The translations under genes were made by a program, and so were the position numbers. Of a DNA stretch of 64,000 nt, positions 35,751-46,458 are shown piece after piece (position 1 is the stretch's first letter; each line of letters begins with the position of its first letter). The DNA comes from Neurospora tetrasperma FGSC 2508 (lineage: Eukaryota; Ascomycota; Sordariomycetes; Sordariales; Sordariaceae). The stretch lies in assembly GCF_000213175.1 (NCBI RefSeq), contig NW_009799179.1:5243658-5307657 (forward strand), given 5' to 3'. The notes under the pieces are model-generated. The model was not told the DNA's origin, ran no database searches, and saw only the letters and a program-made list of their open reading frames with translations.

Positions 35751-38580
35751 CATCCGGCTCGCTAGTAGTTAGGTTAGGGTTATAATCGAGTAGGCTATTG
35801 TCTAAATTAAACTCCTTATTGTATATAAAATTATTATATATACGGTCGTTAGTATTATTGAAGTTGGAGGGGGCGTAATACTCTTTATAATCTTACTACA
35901 ACGAATCCAGCGGGTTAGTATTTATATAATATAGTAGTTAATTATATATATAATTGCTAGTAAATAGCAATTTACTCTATAGTTGAGATTCGAATATATT
36001 AGAATTTATAGTTTGGGGTAGCGGCGGCGGCGGCAGTACTAGAATTCTTAGTAGTGGGGATAACGACCGTTATATATAATTTCGTTTGAAATAGAGGTAA
36101 TCTTTAATTACCTTTTTAATTACAGTATATATACCTTCGTTTATTCTATAGGAGAAATACTACTTTATAAGGAGATTATATATTTAATAGAGAATTAACC
36201 GCCCGGTAATAAAGGATTTTTAGATACTATAGAGTAAGTCCTTTAATATATTATTTTCACCCAATTTAAGCGTATATTTAAAAATAAATTACTCTATAAA
36301 ATTAGTAACAAAGGAATTAGATAATCGGTTTAGTAGTAAAGAGGGTAGAGGAGAGGAAGGTTGAGGGTTACTATTATTAATACGAAACGTACCGGTATAA
36401 GAAGTATTAGTATAAGAAGTACTAGTACTAATATTATATAAAGTAGGTAAGATAGGTAAAGTAGGCTCAAACGCTAGCCTAGTATTCGTTTTACCTATAC
36501 TTATACTTTTATACTTAGTAAATAGAAGTACTAACGGTACAGCGGACGGTACTCTAGTATTATTATTATTATTAATAACCCTATAAGTATTACTATTAGT
36601 TTAATAATTATTATAAAGGTTAAAGTTAAAGACTTAAGGCATTAGTAAGAAGCTTCTTCTACCGCTACTACGTTTCGTACCCGGGAGAGTATATAGTATA
36701 AATGGTTAGAATTACTAGTAATTTAACTACTTAATTATCAGCCTACCAGGTTAAAAAACCAATTACTATTAAATCGAACTAAACTACTATAATATTATAT
36801 TAGCTAGGCGTTAATTAATTATAGTTCGCTTATTAGTAATAGCGCCCGCCTATTTAATAAAATCCTTTACTATTAATAGAAAATAGTACTTTTAATTAGG
36901 AAAGATATAGTACTAGTAATATTCTTATCACTTATAATAATTCTTATACTCGCACCCAATCTTATAACCCTACGTTTTAATTAAATTATTATATAATAAA
37001 TATAATAACTTTCTACCTTACTACTAGGCTTCGCGCTTAGTATTATAGCAGTTCTTTAATTCGAATAATATTATATTAATTATTAATTAACGATTAGAAC
37101 TAGTTGCTTTTAATTATCTAGAAGCATTAACCGGCGCGGCGATAGTTAAAGGAATAGGTATAGAAGGCTAACGGGAATATTAGCGAAACTCGATGAAAGA
37201 TTTAAGTTTTAACTATAAAAAAATACTATAATTAATTAACCGTTCTATAAATAAAGTAACGCGAATTAGGGTAGGCGTATTAAAGATAGAAATAGTATTG
37301 GGCTATAGTAATTTACTAATAATTTGTACGTAAATAGTAATTACAATGAAATATTATTCTATTAGTTACTATATAAGATTGCGTACTACTTTCGATATAT
37401 TAATATAACTAAATAGTACTGTTAAATTCTTATTTTTCTTAAGTATAATATAGTTTTAGTAGAGTATAGTCCACCTTCTATTTGATTCCTATACGCCCGC
37501 TAACTAATCTATATAATATATAATAATAATTAAATTTATACCGAGAAGGTTATATTCGCTATAGGTAGCTCCTAGAAGGTTACCCTACGTATTATATACT
37601 TTGCGCGCGAGATTATTGCTAAATATACTATATTCCTCAGTATTAACCTCGCCGTTAGTATCCTTCTTAATAGTAATACGGTCGGCCAAAACGAGGGTAG
37701 GCAATTTACTGGACTTTATAGGGAGAATATTATAACGGGCATTTATAACCTATATTCTATTATATATAAATAAAATATTTAAGAAATCGGGTACCAGTAG
37801 CGGACCTCGAAGTATTATAATAGATTTATAGGATTTTTACGTAGATTACCACTAATAGGATGCTATTAGAAGGGTAGTACTAATTCGTTTATTAATTACA
37901 ATTTCACTTTATAATTTCGCTAGCGAATATATATATTACTTAAATAATCTAATGTTACTCTCGGTCGTTAATCCGCCGTTATTTACCAATTGCTTATAAC
38001 AGCGGAAGGGTTCGTAGGTTCGAAAAAACGAGGCAGTTAGAATAATCGAAATAATTAGAGCGGTCGAGATAATTGGAGAGATGGTGGGGATTAGAATAGT
38101 CGAGGTAGTTAGAATAGTAGAGGGAGAGGAAGCTAGAGCTCTAAGTATAATCCGTAATCTATTTAATAAGGCGGCGGGTATAGAGACTATATATTACTTA
38201 CTAATAGTATTTACCTTCCTTACCCTTGTACTACTAATACCCGTACTAATACCCGTACTAGTACTAGTCGATAGATTACTACTATTACTATTACTCTTAA
38301 TTACAATACGTAGATTAAGTCTAACTCTAGCTAATTAAAACTACTAACTAGGGGTCCTAATAGTACTTCTATAATTTAAATTTACTATATATACTACTAG
38401 CGTTAAAATCCTCTTATTATTTCTATTTCCATTATCTATACCGGCGTTTATACGGATTATACGGGCATTGGACTATAAAAACCGCTTCGATCGTCGGGGT
38501 TTATCCCCGTTACTAGGAAGAGGGCACTTAAAGGGTATAGTTAATATAGGCGCGGTAGTACTGGATATAAATCGTATGTA
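35701..38580 (-). pseudogene. long single-frame relic gene inside the transposon, function unknown
   Basis: Reading the minus strand in one fixed frame from about 38580 down to a TGA at 35703-35701 gives roughly 960 codons with no frameshift that I could see. Nearly every interruption is TAA or TAG, which RIP makes from CAA, CAG or TGG; I noted only one internal TGA. Features that survive include a Ser/Thr-rich repeat near 38220-38280, a four-proline run near 36013-36025, Ser/Asn/Pro-rich stretches at 36300-36600, and just before the end a run that was probably poly-Asp (GAT repeats turned into AAT, 35720-35754). I do not recognise a domain. It ends about 260 bp from the transposase stop, in convergent orientation. 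Confidence 0.6.
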
Positions 38581-38743
38581 ATACAGACTAGTAATTTAAT
38601 TAGGATCCTTTAGTATTAATTTTAATCGATTCGGGGTATCTATATGAATATAGAGCAGTTATTAGATTGTAAATACTATTAAATATAGTAGTAATATAAG
38701 TAATTAAAGCTTCGGCTATTATTACGTATCGACTGATTTGCGG

Positions 38744-38806
38744 TGTGTGTGTGTAGCTGGCGGCTCTGCTCAAAGTGGGGACTAATACTATAATTGCAAG
38801 GCATAG
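38744..38806 (-). repeat. right terminal inverted repeat of the Tc1/mariner element
   Basis: Reverse complement reads CTATGCCTTGCAATTATAG and onward, matching the left end with transitions at the outer third and near identity over AGTCCCCACTTT and GAGCCGCCAGCTACACACAC. Confidence 0.88.
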
Positions 38807-38851
38807 TATGCGACAGCGATCCTTCCGTTTGCGATGCTGGATCTACACACA

Positions 38852-39568
38852 TAGTCTCTGAACAGACCCCCTCTGCCTCCGTACCCCCCGCCCCACATGA
38901 AATGTGGGTCTCCTCGAACTTTGTGAGAGGAGGTCTGTGTCAATTTTGAGCATTTCAGCCGTCAAGCGCTGTAAATCCTATATAAACTAAAGCTTTTACT
39001 TTTTATATATCTCTTTATAATAAATTAAGGAAAAATGTTAAAATTAAAGAAAAGGTACCCGAAGGGTGGTCTTCTCGAGCTCTTTCTAAATATATTATTT
39101 TTATAACGCCCGGACCACTCGTTGAAGTAATGCAACCTCGAGGGGGTAGTATTCCATTTTTCAACTTTTAGATTTCTTTTCTTTTTAACTTTATCAAAAA
39201 TGGTATAGATGAAAAAAATATATGTAGAGGATGGCCTCGAGAAGGCAGTTCTAATGATATTACTTTTATAAAGCACAGACCACCCGTTGAGGTAATGCAG
39301 CCTTGAGAGGGTAAAAGCTTTAAAGTTCAAAGCCTTGCATCTCAACGAATATCGATCGTAGAGGAAAACTAAAACTATCATTAGAACTGCAATAGAAAAC
39401 TGTATATAAGAATAACTTTTATCTATTTATAATAATTTTGCTGGATTTATAATATATAGTTTATTCTTCTGCGGCCCACGGCCAAAATACTCAAAATTGG
39501 CTCAGACCTGCTACCGCAGAAACGGGTGGGGTGGGGTGGTTTTGGAGGTGTGGGTCTGACTGAGACAA
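38852..39568. mobile_element. non-autonomous inverted-repeat element, 717 bp, possibly Mutator-like
   Basis: The left end (38852-38962) and the reverse complement of the right end (39478-39568) align over about 100 bp: GTCTC, AGACCC, CCGCCCCAC against CCACCCCAC, and a shared CAATTTTGAG segment. Flanks CTACACACA (38843-38851) and CTGCACACA (39569-39577) differ at one base and could be a 9-bp target duplication, as Mutator-like elements make. The interior is AT-rich, has no transposase, and contains an imperfect 165-bp direct duplication. It begins 43 bp after the Tc1/mariner element. The superfamily assignment is inference. Confidence 0.6.
39050..39340. repeat. imperfect tandem duplication, period 165 bp
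   Basis: The words GACCACTCGTTGAAGTAATG (39113) and GACCACCCGTTGAGGTAATG (39278) mark two copies at a spacing of 165 bp, with flanking similarity on both sides. Because 165 is a multiple of three, a minus-strand open frame (39381-39025, 118 codons) runs through both copies and repeats SRLHY..N.WS at the protein level. Confidence 0.65.
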
Positions 39569-39897
39569 CTGCACACACACCCTTGAACTTCTAAACAGTG
39601 GACTGTCACTGGACCATACGCAATGACGCGCTGTCATAAGGCTGCAAGGATCCCTACAGGAAATTGTTAGTCAGCAGCTGATAGGCCACTGATAGAGCCT
39701 AGACTAGCTATCAAGGTACCTGCCCCTCCAGCGTCAACGTTCGGGTTAGAATATGGGGAATAGGACTTCCTCCGTTCCACACCAACAACACCAAACCACA
39801 TCGAAGCATAGCTCGCTCAACATTCACGATACTATACCTTGGGCGTCGTACTATCACTTATAGGAATGTTCCTACGAATCACCGACCGTTGCCCATC

Positions 39898-41563
39898 ATG
39901 AACTGTCAAAAGTGTCGCACCCCGCTCAAGCTGGACAGCTCCTTAGAGGACTTGAATCCAGCAGCATATGATCTGCTCGTGGGTACGGAATCTGTCATTG
40001 TCCACTACCGATTCTGCGGTCCTGCTGCGTCATGGCTATTTTGGGCTCCTCCATATCTGACAAAGTCTAGCCACCCACTCTCAACAAACGCCCAAGAAAG
40101 CGCTGTCCTCTATCTCCGAATCATCGACGACACACCGATCCCTCCATGAGCGCGAGAGGAGATCACTCTATGAAAAGGCGTTGCGGTCATCGCATCAGCC
40201 CATGTTCAAGAGGCATGCCGGACCAGGCCGAGGTGGAGGAGGGGACGGCGCACTACGAGACAATCCAGCCATGTCATTTGTATTGCTCACTGAATCTCAG
40301 ATTGCGTCCTCCGACGCCTTGTCTCTCCAGAAGAACAACCGCTCATCAGCCCAAGATTTATTCTCCGATACATATAGCAGCAACAACAACACCAATAATA
40401 ACAATGTGGGAGCATCTGAAGAAGACGACATGGCTAATGCCCATCTGTCGGACCAAATGGAGCGCATTCTCAAACTGTTCGAGGTCATTAGTGCTCGATC
40501 CGACATAGACCACCCAATATGTATTGAGTGCTCCGACATGCTGGTGGAGGAGATGCAAAAGAAGCTCGAATCTGCCAACCGGGAGAAGGACGCATATGTC
40601 AACTATCTTAAGGAGCTAAAAGCCTCCGAGCCAACGGACGAGGAGATTCGAGCACAAGAGGAGGCCACCCGCAAAGCGAAGCAGGCAGAAAAGGAGTTGC
40701 TGGAAGAACTCCAGGCCCTCGAGCAGGAACAGGCGGCCCTGGAGAGGGAGAAGCTTGAGCTAGAGGCGGAAATACGCGAGGTGGACATCAAGGAAGAAGA
40801 GTTCTGGCGAGCGCGAAATGCCTTCAACACCACCTTGATCGATTTCCAGAACGAGCGGGACAGCATCAACAGCAAGTTCGACCATGACTCCCGGCAGCTG
40901 GAGAAGCTCCAGCGCAGTAATGTTTTTAATGATACATTCTGCATCAGCCACGACGGCACCTTTGCCACCATTAACGGCCTCCGTCTCGGGCGCATGCACA
41001 ACGTCCCCGTCGATTGGCCCGAAATTAACGCGGCATGGGGCCACGCCCTCTTGCTACTCGTCACCGTGGCTGAGAAACTCAACTTCCGCTTCGAAGGCTA
41101 TGAACCGCAGCCCATGGGCTCAACGTCGCGCATCGTTCGCATCGAACCTGCTTCAACGTCCATGGCATCATCCTTCTACCCTAGCCGACCCGTGGACGCC
41201 AACGCCCCACCGCCGCCCGCCAAGCGGACCGTCCTCGAGCTTTACTCCAGCGGTGATTTTCCCCTCGGCTTTACTTTTATTCATCGCAAGTTCGACACGG
41301 CCATGGTCGCTTTTCTCGAGTTGGTGCGCCAGCTGGGCGTTCACGTGCAGGAACAGACGCGGAGGGAAGGGAATCCACTTAGCCTCCCTTATCAGATCCA
41401 GGGTGACAAGATATCGGATGTCTCCATCAAATTGGGCGTTCAGCAGGACGATAGCTGGGCTAAGGCTTGCAAGTTGACGTTGACTTGCTGCAAATTCTTG
41501 CTCGCGCATGCAAGCAATGTGAGTGCGTCATCGACGGCGAGGGCGAATGCCTTGGGGTTGTAA
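39898..41563 (+). CDS. atg6: autophagy protein Atg6/Vps30 (beclin 1)
   Basis: Subunit of the class III PI3-kinase complexes that start autophagosome formation and act in vacuolar protein sorting. Exons are 39898-39982 and 40071-41563, with an 88-nt intron (GTACGG; CTGAC; TCTAG). The join gives the family start MNCQKCRTPLKLDSSLEDLN, then LLVATHSQQ. The product is 525 residues. An N-terminal CQKC and a later CIEC form the zinc-type Cys pairs. A long acidic/basic coiled coil spans about residues 205-300 (KASEPTDEEIRAQEEATRK through REVDIKEEEFW). The C-terminal BARA domain contains FNDTFCISHDGTFATINGLR and the aromatic-rich LELYSSGDFPLG region. The linker has an Asn-rich run (NNNTNNNN). The gene starts 330 bp after a transposon edge. 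Confidence 0.95.
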
Positions 41564-42134
41564 AGCTTTTGAGTATATCGTTAGGGTCTCGGCGTTGACA
41601 TCCTTTTTGGGGGACGGGAAATGTGCATTGATATGGATGTTACGAATGTGTATGAACACGGAATTGGTTGCACGATTATGATTACGAGGCGTACGAAATA
41701 TTGGACTGCTGCGGAACATTCGCTTGGAAGAAAGTACGTAACGCATAGATGGGTTGTAGGAAGAGCGAAGCATGGTTATCTGGAATAGGCGCGATGACTT
41801 GAATGAGCCATGTAGAACATAATGGGAACCATAATACCAACGAGTCTAACATTTGGACAAACTCGTTACTCGAGGTAGTATTTTTGAACAACTTACCCGT
41901 AGAAGTAGACTATCTGAGCCTGAAAAAAAAACGACTTCCAACCACTCTTTAGTTGTCAAACTCGTTCCCTCACCACTTCCTGTCTGCCTCTTCAATATTA
42001 TCACCAGCCTTCATTGTTTCTAGAAAATCCCGATTCAGACCCCTTGGATGAATACCCGCTCCCTATAGAGAAAAGAATAAACAAAAAGTCAGCAAAACAC
42101 CATGAGTTCCATCTACTCAATCTCAAGCCGACCA
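41564..42134. other. convergent 3' flanks of atg6 and the AAA+ gene
   Basis: No gene supported. The stretch next to 42135 is ordinary 3' flank. Confidence 0.5.
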
Positions 42135-44985
42135 TCAACATGGTGCATGCAAATTCAGCTTTGGCATCTTACCAGAATGTTCATCATCTTCATCACTCTC
42201 CTCCTCTCCCTGTTCTCCATCGTCTTCATCCGCATCCTCCATACCATTTTCGTCATCATCATCATCATCATCCTCATCCACATCGACCCCCGCTCTCAGC
42301 AACGCCGCCTTCTTCCCCTTCCTCCTGTTGTTCCTCTTTACCCCCTTCATAAACGTCTTAAATCCACTACTCATACCCACCACGGCCTGTAAATGTTTGT
42401 CCATCAGCGTGATCGTTGTCGTTGTTGTTGATGACAACCCTCCTCCCGGATGCGACTCAGCCGCCTCGGTCTCCGCCAGCGCCACGGCCGTTTGTAGCGC
42501 GTTGCGAATTTCGCGCCCGTTCCATTTAAGCGCGAGGACGGAAGGGTGGTGGAAGGCATATTCCTTGGTTGATTGGGGAATGTAAAAGGATCTCTTCCCT
42601 CCTCCTCCAACTTGCTGGTTATTAGTACCGTCTGATCCATCTGAAGCAGAAGCAGAAGCAGAAGCAGAAGCAGAGGACGACGAGGACGAGGACGACGAGG
42701 AGGAGAAAGATTCCCGTTCCAACCTCTCAAACTGATACCCCCAAATCTTTTTCCTCTCTTCCTCCCCCAGCTCAGGATAATACAGCGCCACGTGAATTCT
42801 CGAGGTAAACGCATCATCAAAGGCCGCGACCCTGTTCGTCGTCAAAAAGAGCACTCCGCGGAAATACTCGAGCGCTCGCAGGAAGACGGACACCAGCCCG
42901 TTGCGCTTCAAGTCCCTCGTCCGCCGACGTTCCAAGTACACGTCTGCCTCGTCCAACAGGACCAACGCGCCGAACCGCTCGCCGAGTTCAAGAAAGTAAG
43001 AGAGGCGGCGCTCGACGGAGGAGGAGGACATGGATGTGGACAAGTCGCCGCTGGTGAGGGCCAAGAGTGGCCGCCGAGCTAGTTCGGAGATGCATTCTGC
43101 TGTGCAAGTCTTGCCTACACCAGGGGAGCCGTGTAAAAGGAAGATGCGGCCGAGACCTTTGTTGCGGACGAAATCGGTGGGCCAGGGGGCTAGCGCTGAG
43201 GAGGGGGAGGAGGAGGAGGCTGTCTGCTGTGGGGTGAGGATATCTTCTCTACCCGTATCCGCCGGAAGGGGGGGTTCTGTTGTTGACGAAGAAGAAGGAG
43301 GAGCGGCGGCGGCGAATTTGCCGATCAAAGACTTGACGGTCAACTTGATGGCCGGGTCCAAGACGAGGTACTTGAATGCATCGAGATCAGGACGGACGGG
43401 GCCGAGGCCAGAGAGATGGATGTAGGCCCAGCGCCGCTCGGAGAGAATGAAGGCTGGGATGGTGGGGGAGAGGACGTGGAGATATAGAGAGGCATTGTCG
43501 GGGAGGGAGTCGGTTGTGGGGTTCAGTTTGTCGAAGCCGACAAAGGGGCTTGGCTCGCTTCGTTGTTGTTCGCGACCCTCGTCGTTGGGAGGTGAAGATT
43601 TGTTGTTGCTACAGCAAGCAGGGCAAGCGCACTTGGACTGTACCTGCGGAAGGATATCCAAGTTCAGATGATCCCGGTTGCGCCGCGGTCGATCTCCTCC
43701 GTCGCCGAACCGCTCCCAGCCTTCGCAGTCGACGATGACCCGGCCCGTCGTCTGATACCCCCTTCCGCTCGCGGCGGTGTCGCCGTTGGTCACTTGCCCA
43801 TCATATTCCATGTACGAAGGCTGCTTAGCCAGCTCCCAGTACAGCCTACCAAGCTTGACATTCTCGGCGGCGACTTCTGCAGCATGAGTGACAAAGCGCT
43901 CGGGGATGACAGACATGGAGTTAATCAGTCGCTCGCCTCGCCATGCTGAGATGGTGCACGACTTCATGCGCCTGCGCAACAGGCCACGGATGTACTGGAT
44001 ATTCCAGAACTCGAGATAGTAAGTATTGTTGCCCTCACCGTTGCCTTGGGCATCATAGGGGCCCTCGAGACGGACGAGACTGATGATGTATGGCACCAGG
44101 GTGCCGTCGCGGTCGCGGTAGATGACGGCACCCGGCTTAAGCAAAGTCCAGAAATTATCAAAGGTGGCCATGGGACCGCGCGGGTCCTCCTGGCGGAGTC
44201 GTTCGGCCACGAAGCGCTCGGAGAAGGTCATCTTCAAGAAGGAAAGGAGCACGTCGATGTGCTTGGCTGTGGTGTCTGCGTACTCGGCGTCGTGACAGCT
44301 GGGCTGATTGAGCTTATATAATTCCAGCTCCTTCCAGTGGTCGACGAGGACTTGGTAGGGGGCTCGGATGATACCGTGCTCGGGGGAGAATTCGCGGTAG
44401 TAGAAGACGACGGCGGAGAGGGCGGCTTTGAGGTGATCTGAGTGAATAACCATCTCGGTACGGTCTTTGGTATGAGGCTCCCGGTTGCGCCGGGTACGGG
44501 GTAGGTTGTCGCTGCAGTCGCTGTCGGAGCCGGACCAATACCGATCAGGCGGAGGATAGTGCGGCTCGTCGTAGTAGTCACTGCCGTTATATCTGGCGTA
44601 GACGGTGGTTCTGATTTCGAGAACTGGGGTGGGCTTGGAAGTCTCCTCGAGGTCGGTGTTGGAGGCCTTGGGATCCAGGGGCTTTGCGCTCTCCCGTGCT
44701 ATTTTCTCTGTTAACTCTTGTTCTTTATTTCGATCCTGAAGATACCTTTACGTTGTGGTTTTGGCAATACTCACTTTCCATAAGCCGTCCGTTACTGGTG
44801 CAGTACTGGATGCTGTAGAGGATGTCCGGCATTTCATCATCCGGAATCCGCTGATGCTTGACGGTCTTGAAGCCAACGGCCTCGAAGCTGTCAACCGACC
44901 CTGATTCGTTGACCTGTGTGGTGTTAGCATCATGTTATCTATGTGAGTTCGTGATCGAGATGAGACATACATCCATCGGAGCCAT
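42135..44985 (-). CDS. fungal AAA+ ATPase with N-terminal DUF7025-like region
   Basis: Start at 44985 (MAPMD), exon 44985-44971, then exon 44913-44775 and a long last exon ending at 42135. The boundary of the second intron is uncertain: its donor is at 44774, and acceptors at 44723 or 44708 both keep the frame. The product is about 900 residues. The N-terminal half has the charged, Trp/Tyr-rich layout of fungal AAA proteins (FDNFWTLLKPGAVIYRD). The ATPase core shows Walker A GSPGVGKT (near 43120), Walker B LVLLDEADV (near 42955) and sensor TTNR. Low-complexity inserts follow: a Ser run, then alternating Ala-Ser (AGAAGC repeats near 42640), and an acidic C-terminal tail. Substrate and partner are unknown. 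A cysteine quartet (CACPACC) lies between the halves. Confidence 0.85.
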
Positions 44986-46458
44986 TCTTCTTCGAACAAC
45001 CCCGCTTATGTTAACTTCTTTTTTTAAACAGGCAGGAAGAGGACAAAGCTTGACTGAGTAGGAATTGAGATGGAGAAGAAAACACATAAGAAAACGAAGT
45101 GGTTACCCCTCTTAAGTAGGAGCTAAAAATATTATACATCGACGCCAAGGCAAGATTGTGAAGTCCTACTGTGCCACTTGGCGACACAGCCTACATGCGG
45201 ATTTGTCTGACTGCAGATGTGAGTCGACAATCCTACGATCCAATTGTACAGCCCAATATTAGTTTGTTTGTTAGCTCGAAGCCTCGAGTTAACCTCTTTA
45301 AGCGTTTTCATAGTCAATGTATTCGTGTCGTTTCATGATCAAGGCGTGATCTTACCTTAAATACTCTGTCCGATATTCAATATATTATACTGAATCTCAT
45401 TGATAACTTTCTAAACTATACCCAGTTATTCGTCTGATCCATGTGAGTTTTGGGACGATTTGAGATGGATTTCGTCCGGCATACCAGGAGTACCAAATTG
45501 ATTAACGACCAGTATTAGCTTATATGCCATTGGTTCCCGCTTTTGCTAAGTGAGATTTCGTTCGTGTTTAATATCGGATCTACACTTCTGCCTACACATA
45601 TCTGCTCAGTGGGCGTGTCTGCCTAGGAGGATATGACAACGAATGTAAGCTGTGTACGGTAAGCTTGGAACATGCCGAGACGTCGAACCATATGGGACTT
45701 CATGAGGTAGTCGTGCATAGTATCACTTTGTATGAGCGAAACGACGGTTGCACTGTTTGATAGCTCAAGTATAGACGGCTGTGAAGTGATGCCAACCCGG
45801 GAGATGGTGTCCCTCCACTGCGTTCCGTATTTCATAAACTCTATGTGACCTTTCGTAGGTCTAATGAACACTAAAGACGCCAGAAGAGGTACTCACAGTG
45901 GACGCCGGATGGTTTGTGTTGCCGAAGCCTGATGTTCAAGTGATATGATACACGCCAAGGTCAGACTGCGGGCCTCACAATTGATCCCTGGGTATCACCA
46001 CAGATACCCCAGAAACACAACTTGTTGCTTTGGGATCAGTACCATACTGACGTTGAGTCCTGCTTCTTATGTTACAGAGCCACGGACTTGCTGAAAATCT
46101 TGGCGGGGTGTTATCCCCATGGAGCATGTTGTTGAACAGTTATGATACTGCACCCGTTGAGACATGCAAGGCCACAGCCCTTTCCTATCGTTCAAGAAGC
46201 ATATACCTATTTGCCAGCGTTAGGCCAAGGAATGCCCGACTGGGGCTTGGTTTGTATCACAGAGAGGGGTTTGAAGCTTCCCCAAGGTAGGCTTCAGCTA
46301 CCTTGAGCTACCCCGGTTCCCTCAGACACTGAGCGATCAGATCAGTTGGCCAAAAGGGGCGGGCTTGACAATGTTTGGAATATTTTCTTTGATATTTCTG
46401 GTTTCCGCGGTAGGCAACTTCGTGTACTGTTGTCTATCTTCAATAATGATTTTTTTCT
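44986..46458. other. AAA+ promoter and Zn2Cys6 3' flank
   Basis: 1.47 kb with no gene supported. AT-richer than coding DNA (especially 45100-45600) but without the CA/TG depletion of the transposon block. Confidence 0.5.

Larger units (their letters stand above)
34164..38806 (+). mobile_element. RIP-saturated Tc1/mariner-type DNA transposon, 4.6 kb, two relic genes
   Basis: Flanked by TA on both sides (34162-34163 and 38807-38808), the target duplication of the IS630-Tc1-mariner superfamily. Terminal inverted repeats of about 62 bp match almost base for base, and most differences are C-to-T or G-to-A. The interior from about 34400 to 38700 is almost devoid of CA and TG while CG remains common, so RIP acted on CpA to near saturation. 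A transposase relic lies at the left on the plus strand, and a longer relic frame lies at the right on the minus strand, tail to tail. At 4.6 kb the element is two to three times the usual size of the family. It is dead as a coding unit. Confidence 0.85.

Noticed and set aside
34162-39570. The whole AT-rich block as a centromere fragment
   Set aside because: It is only 5.4 kb, bounded by clear inverted repeats, and the nearby Scm3 gene is no evidence for a centromere location.
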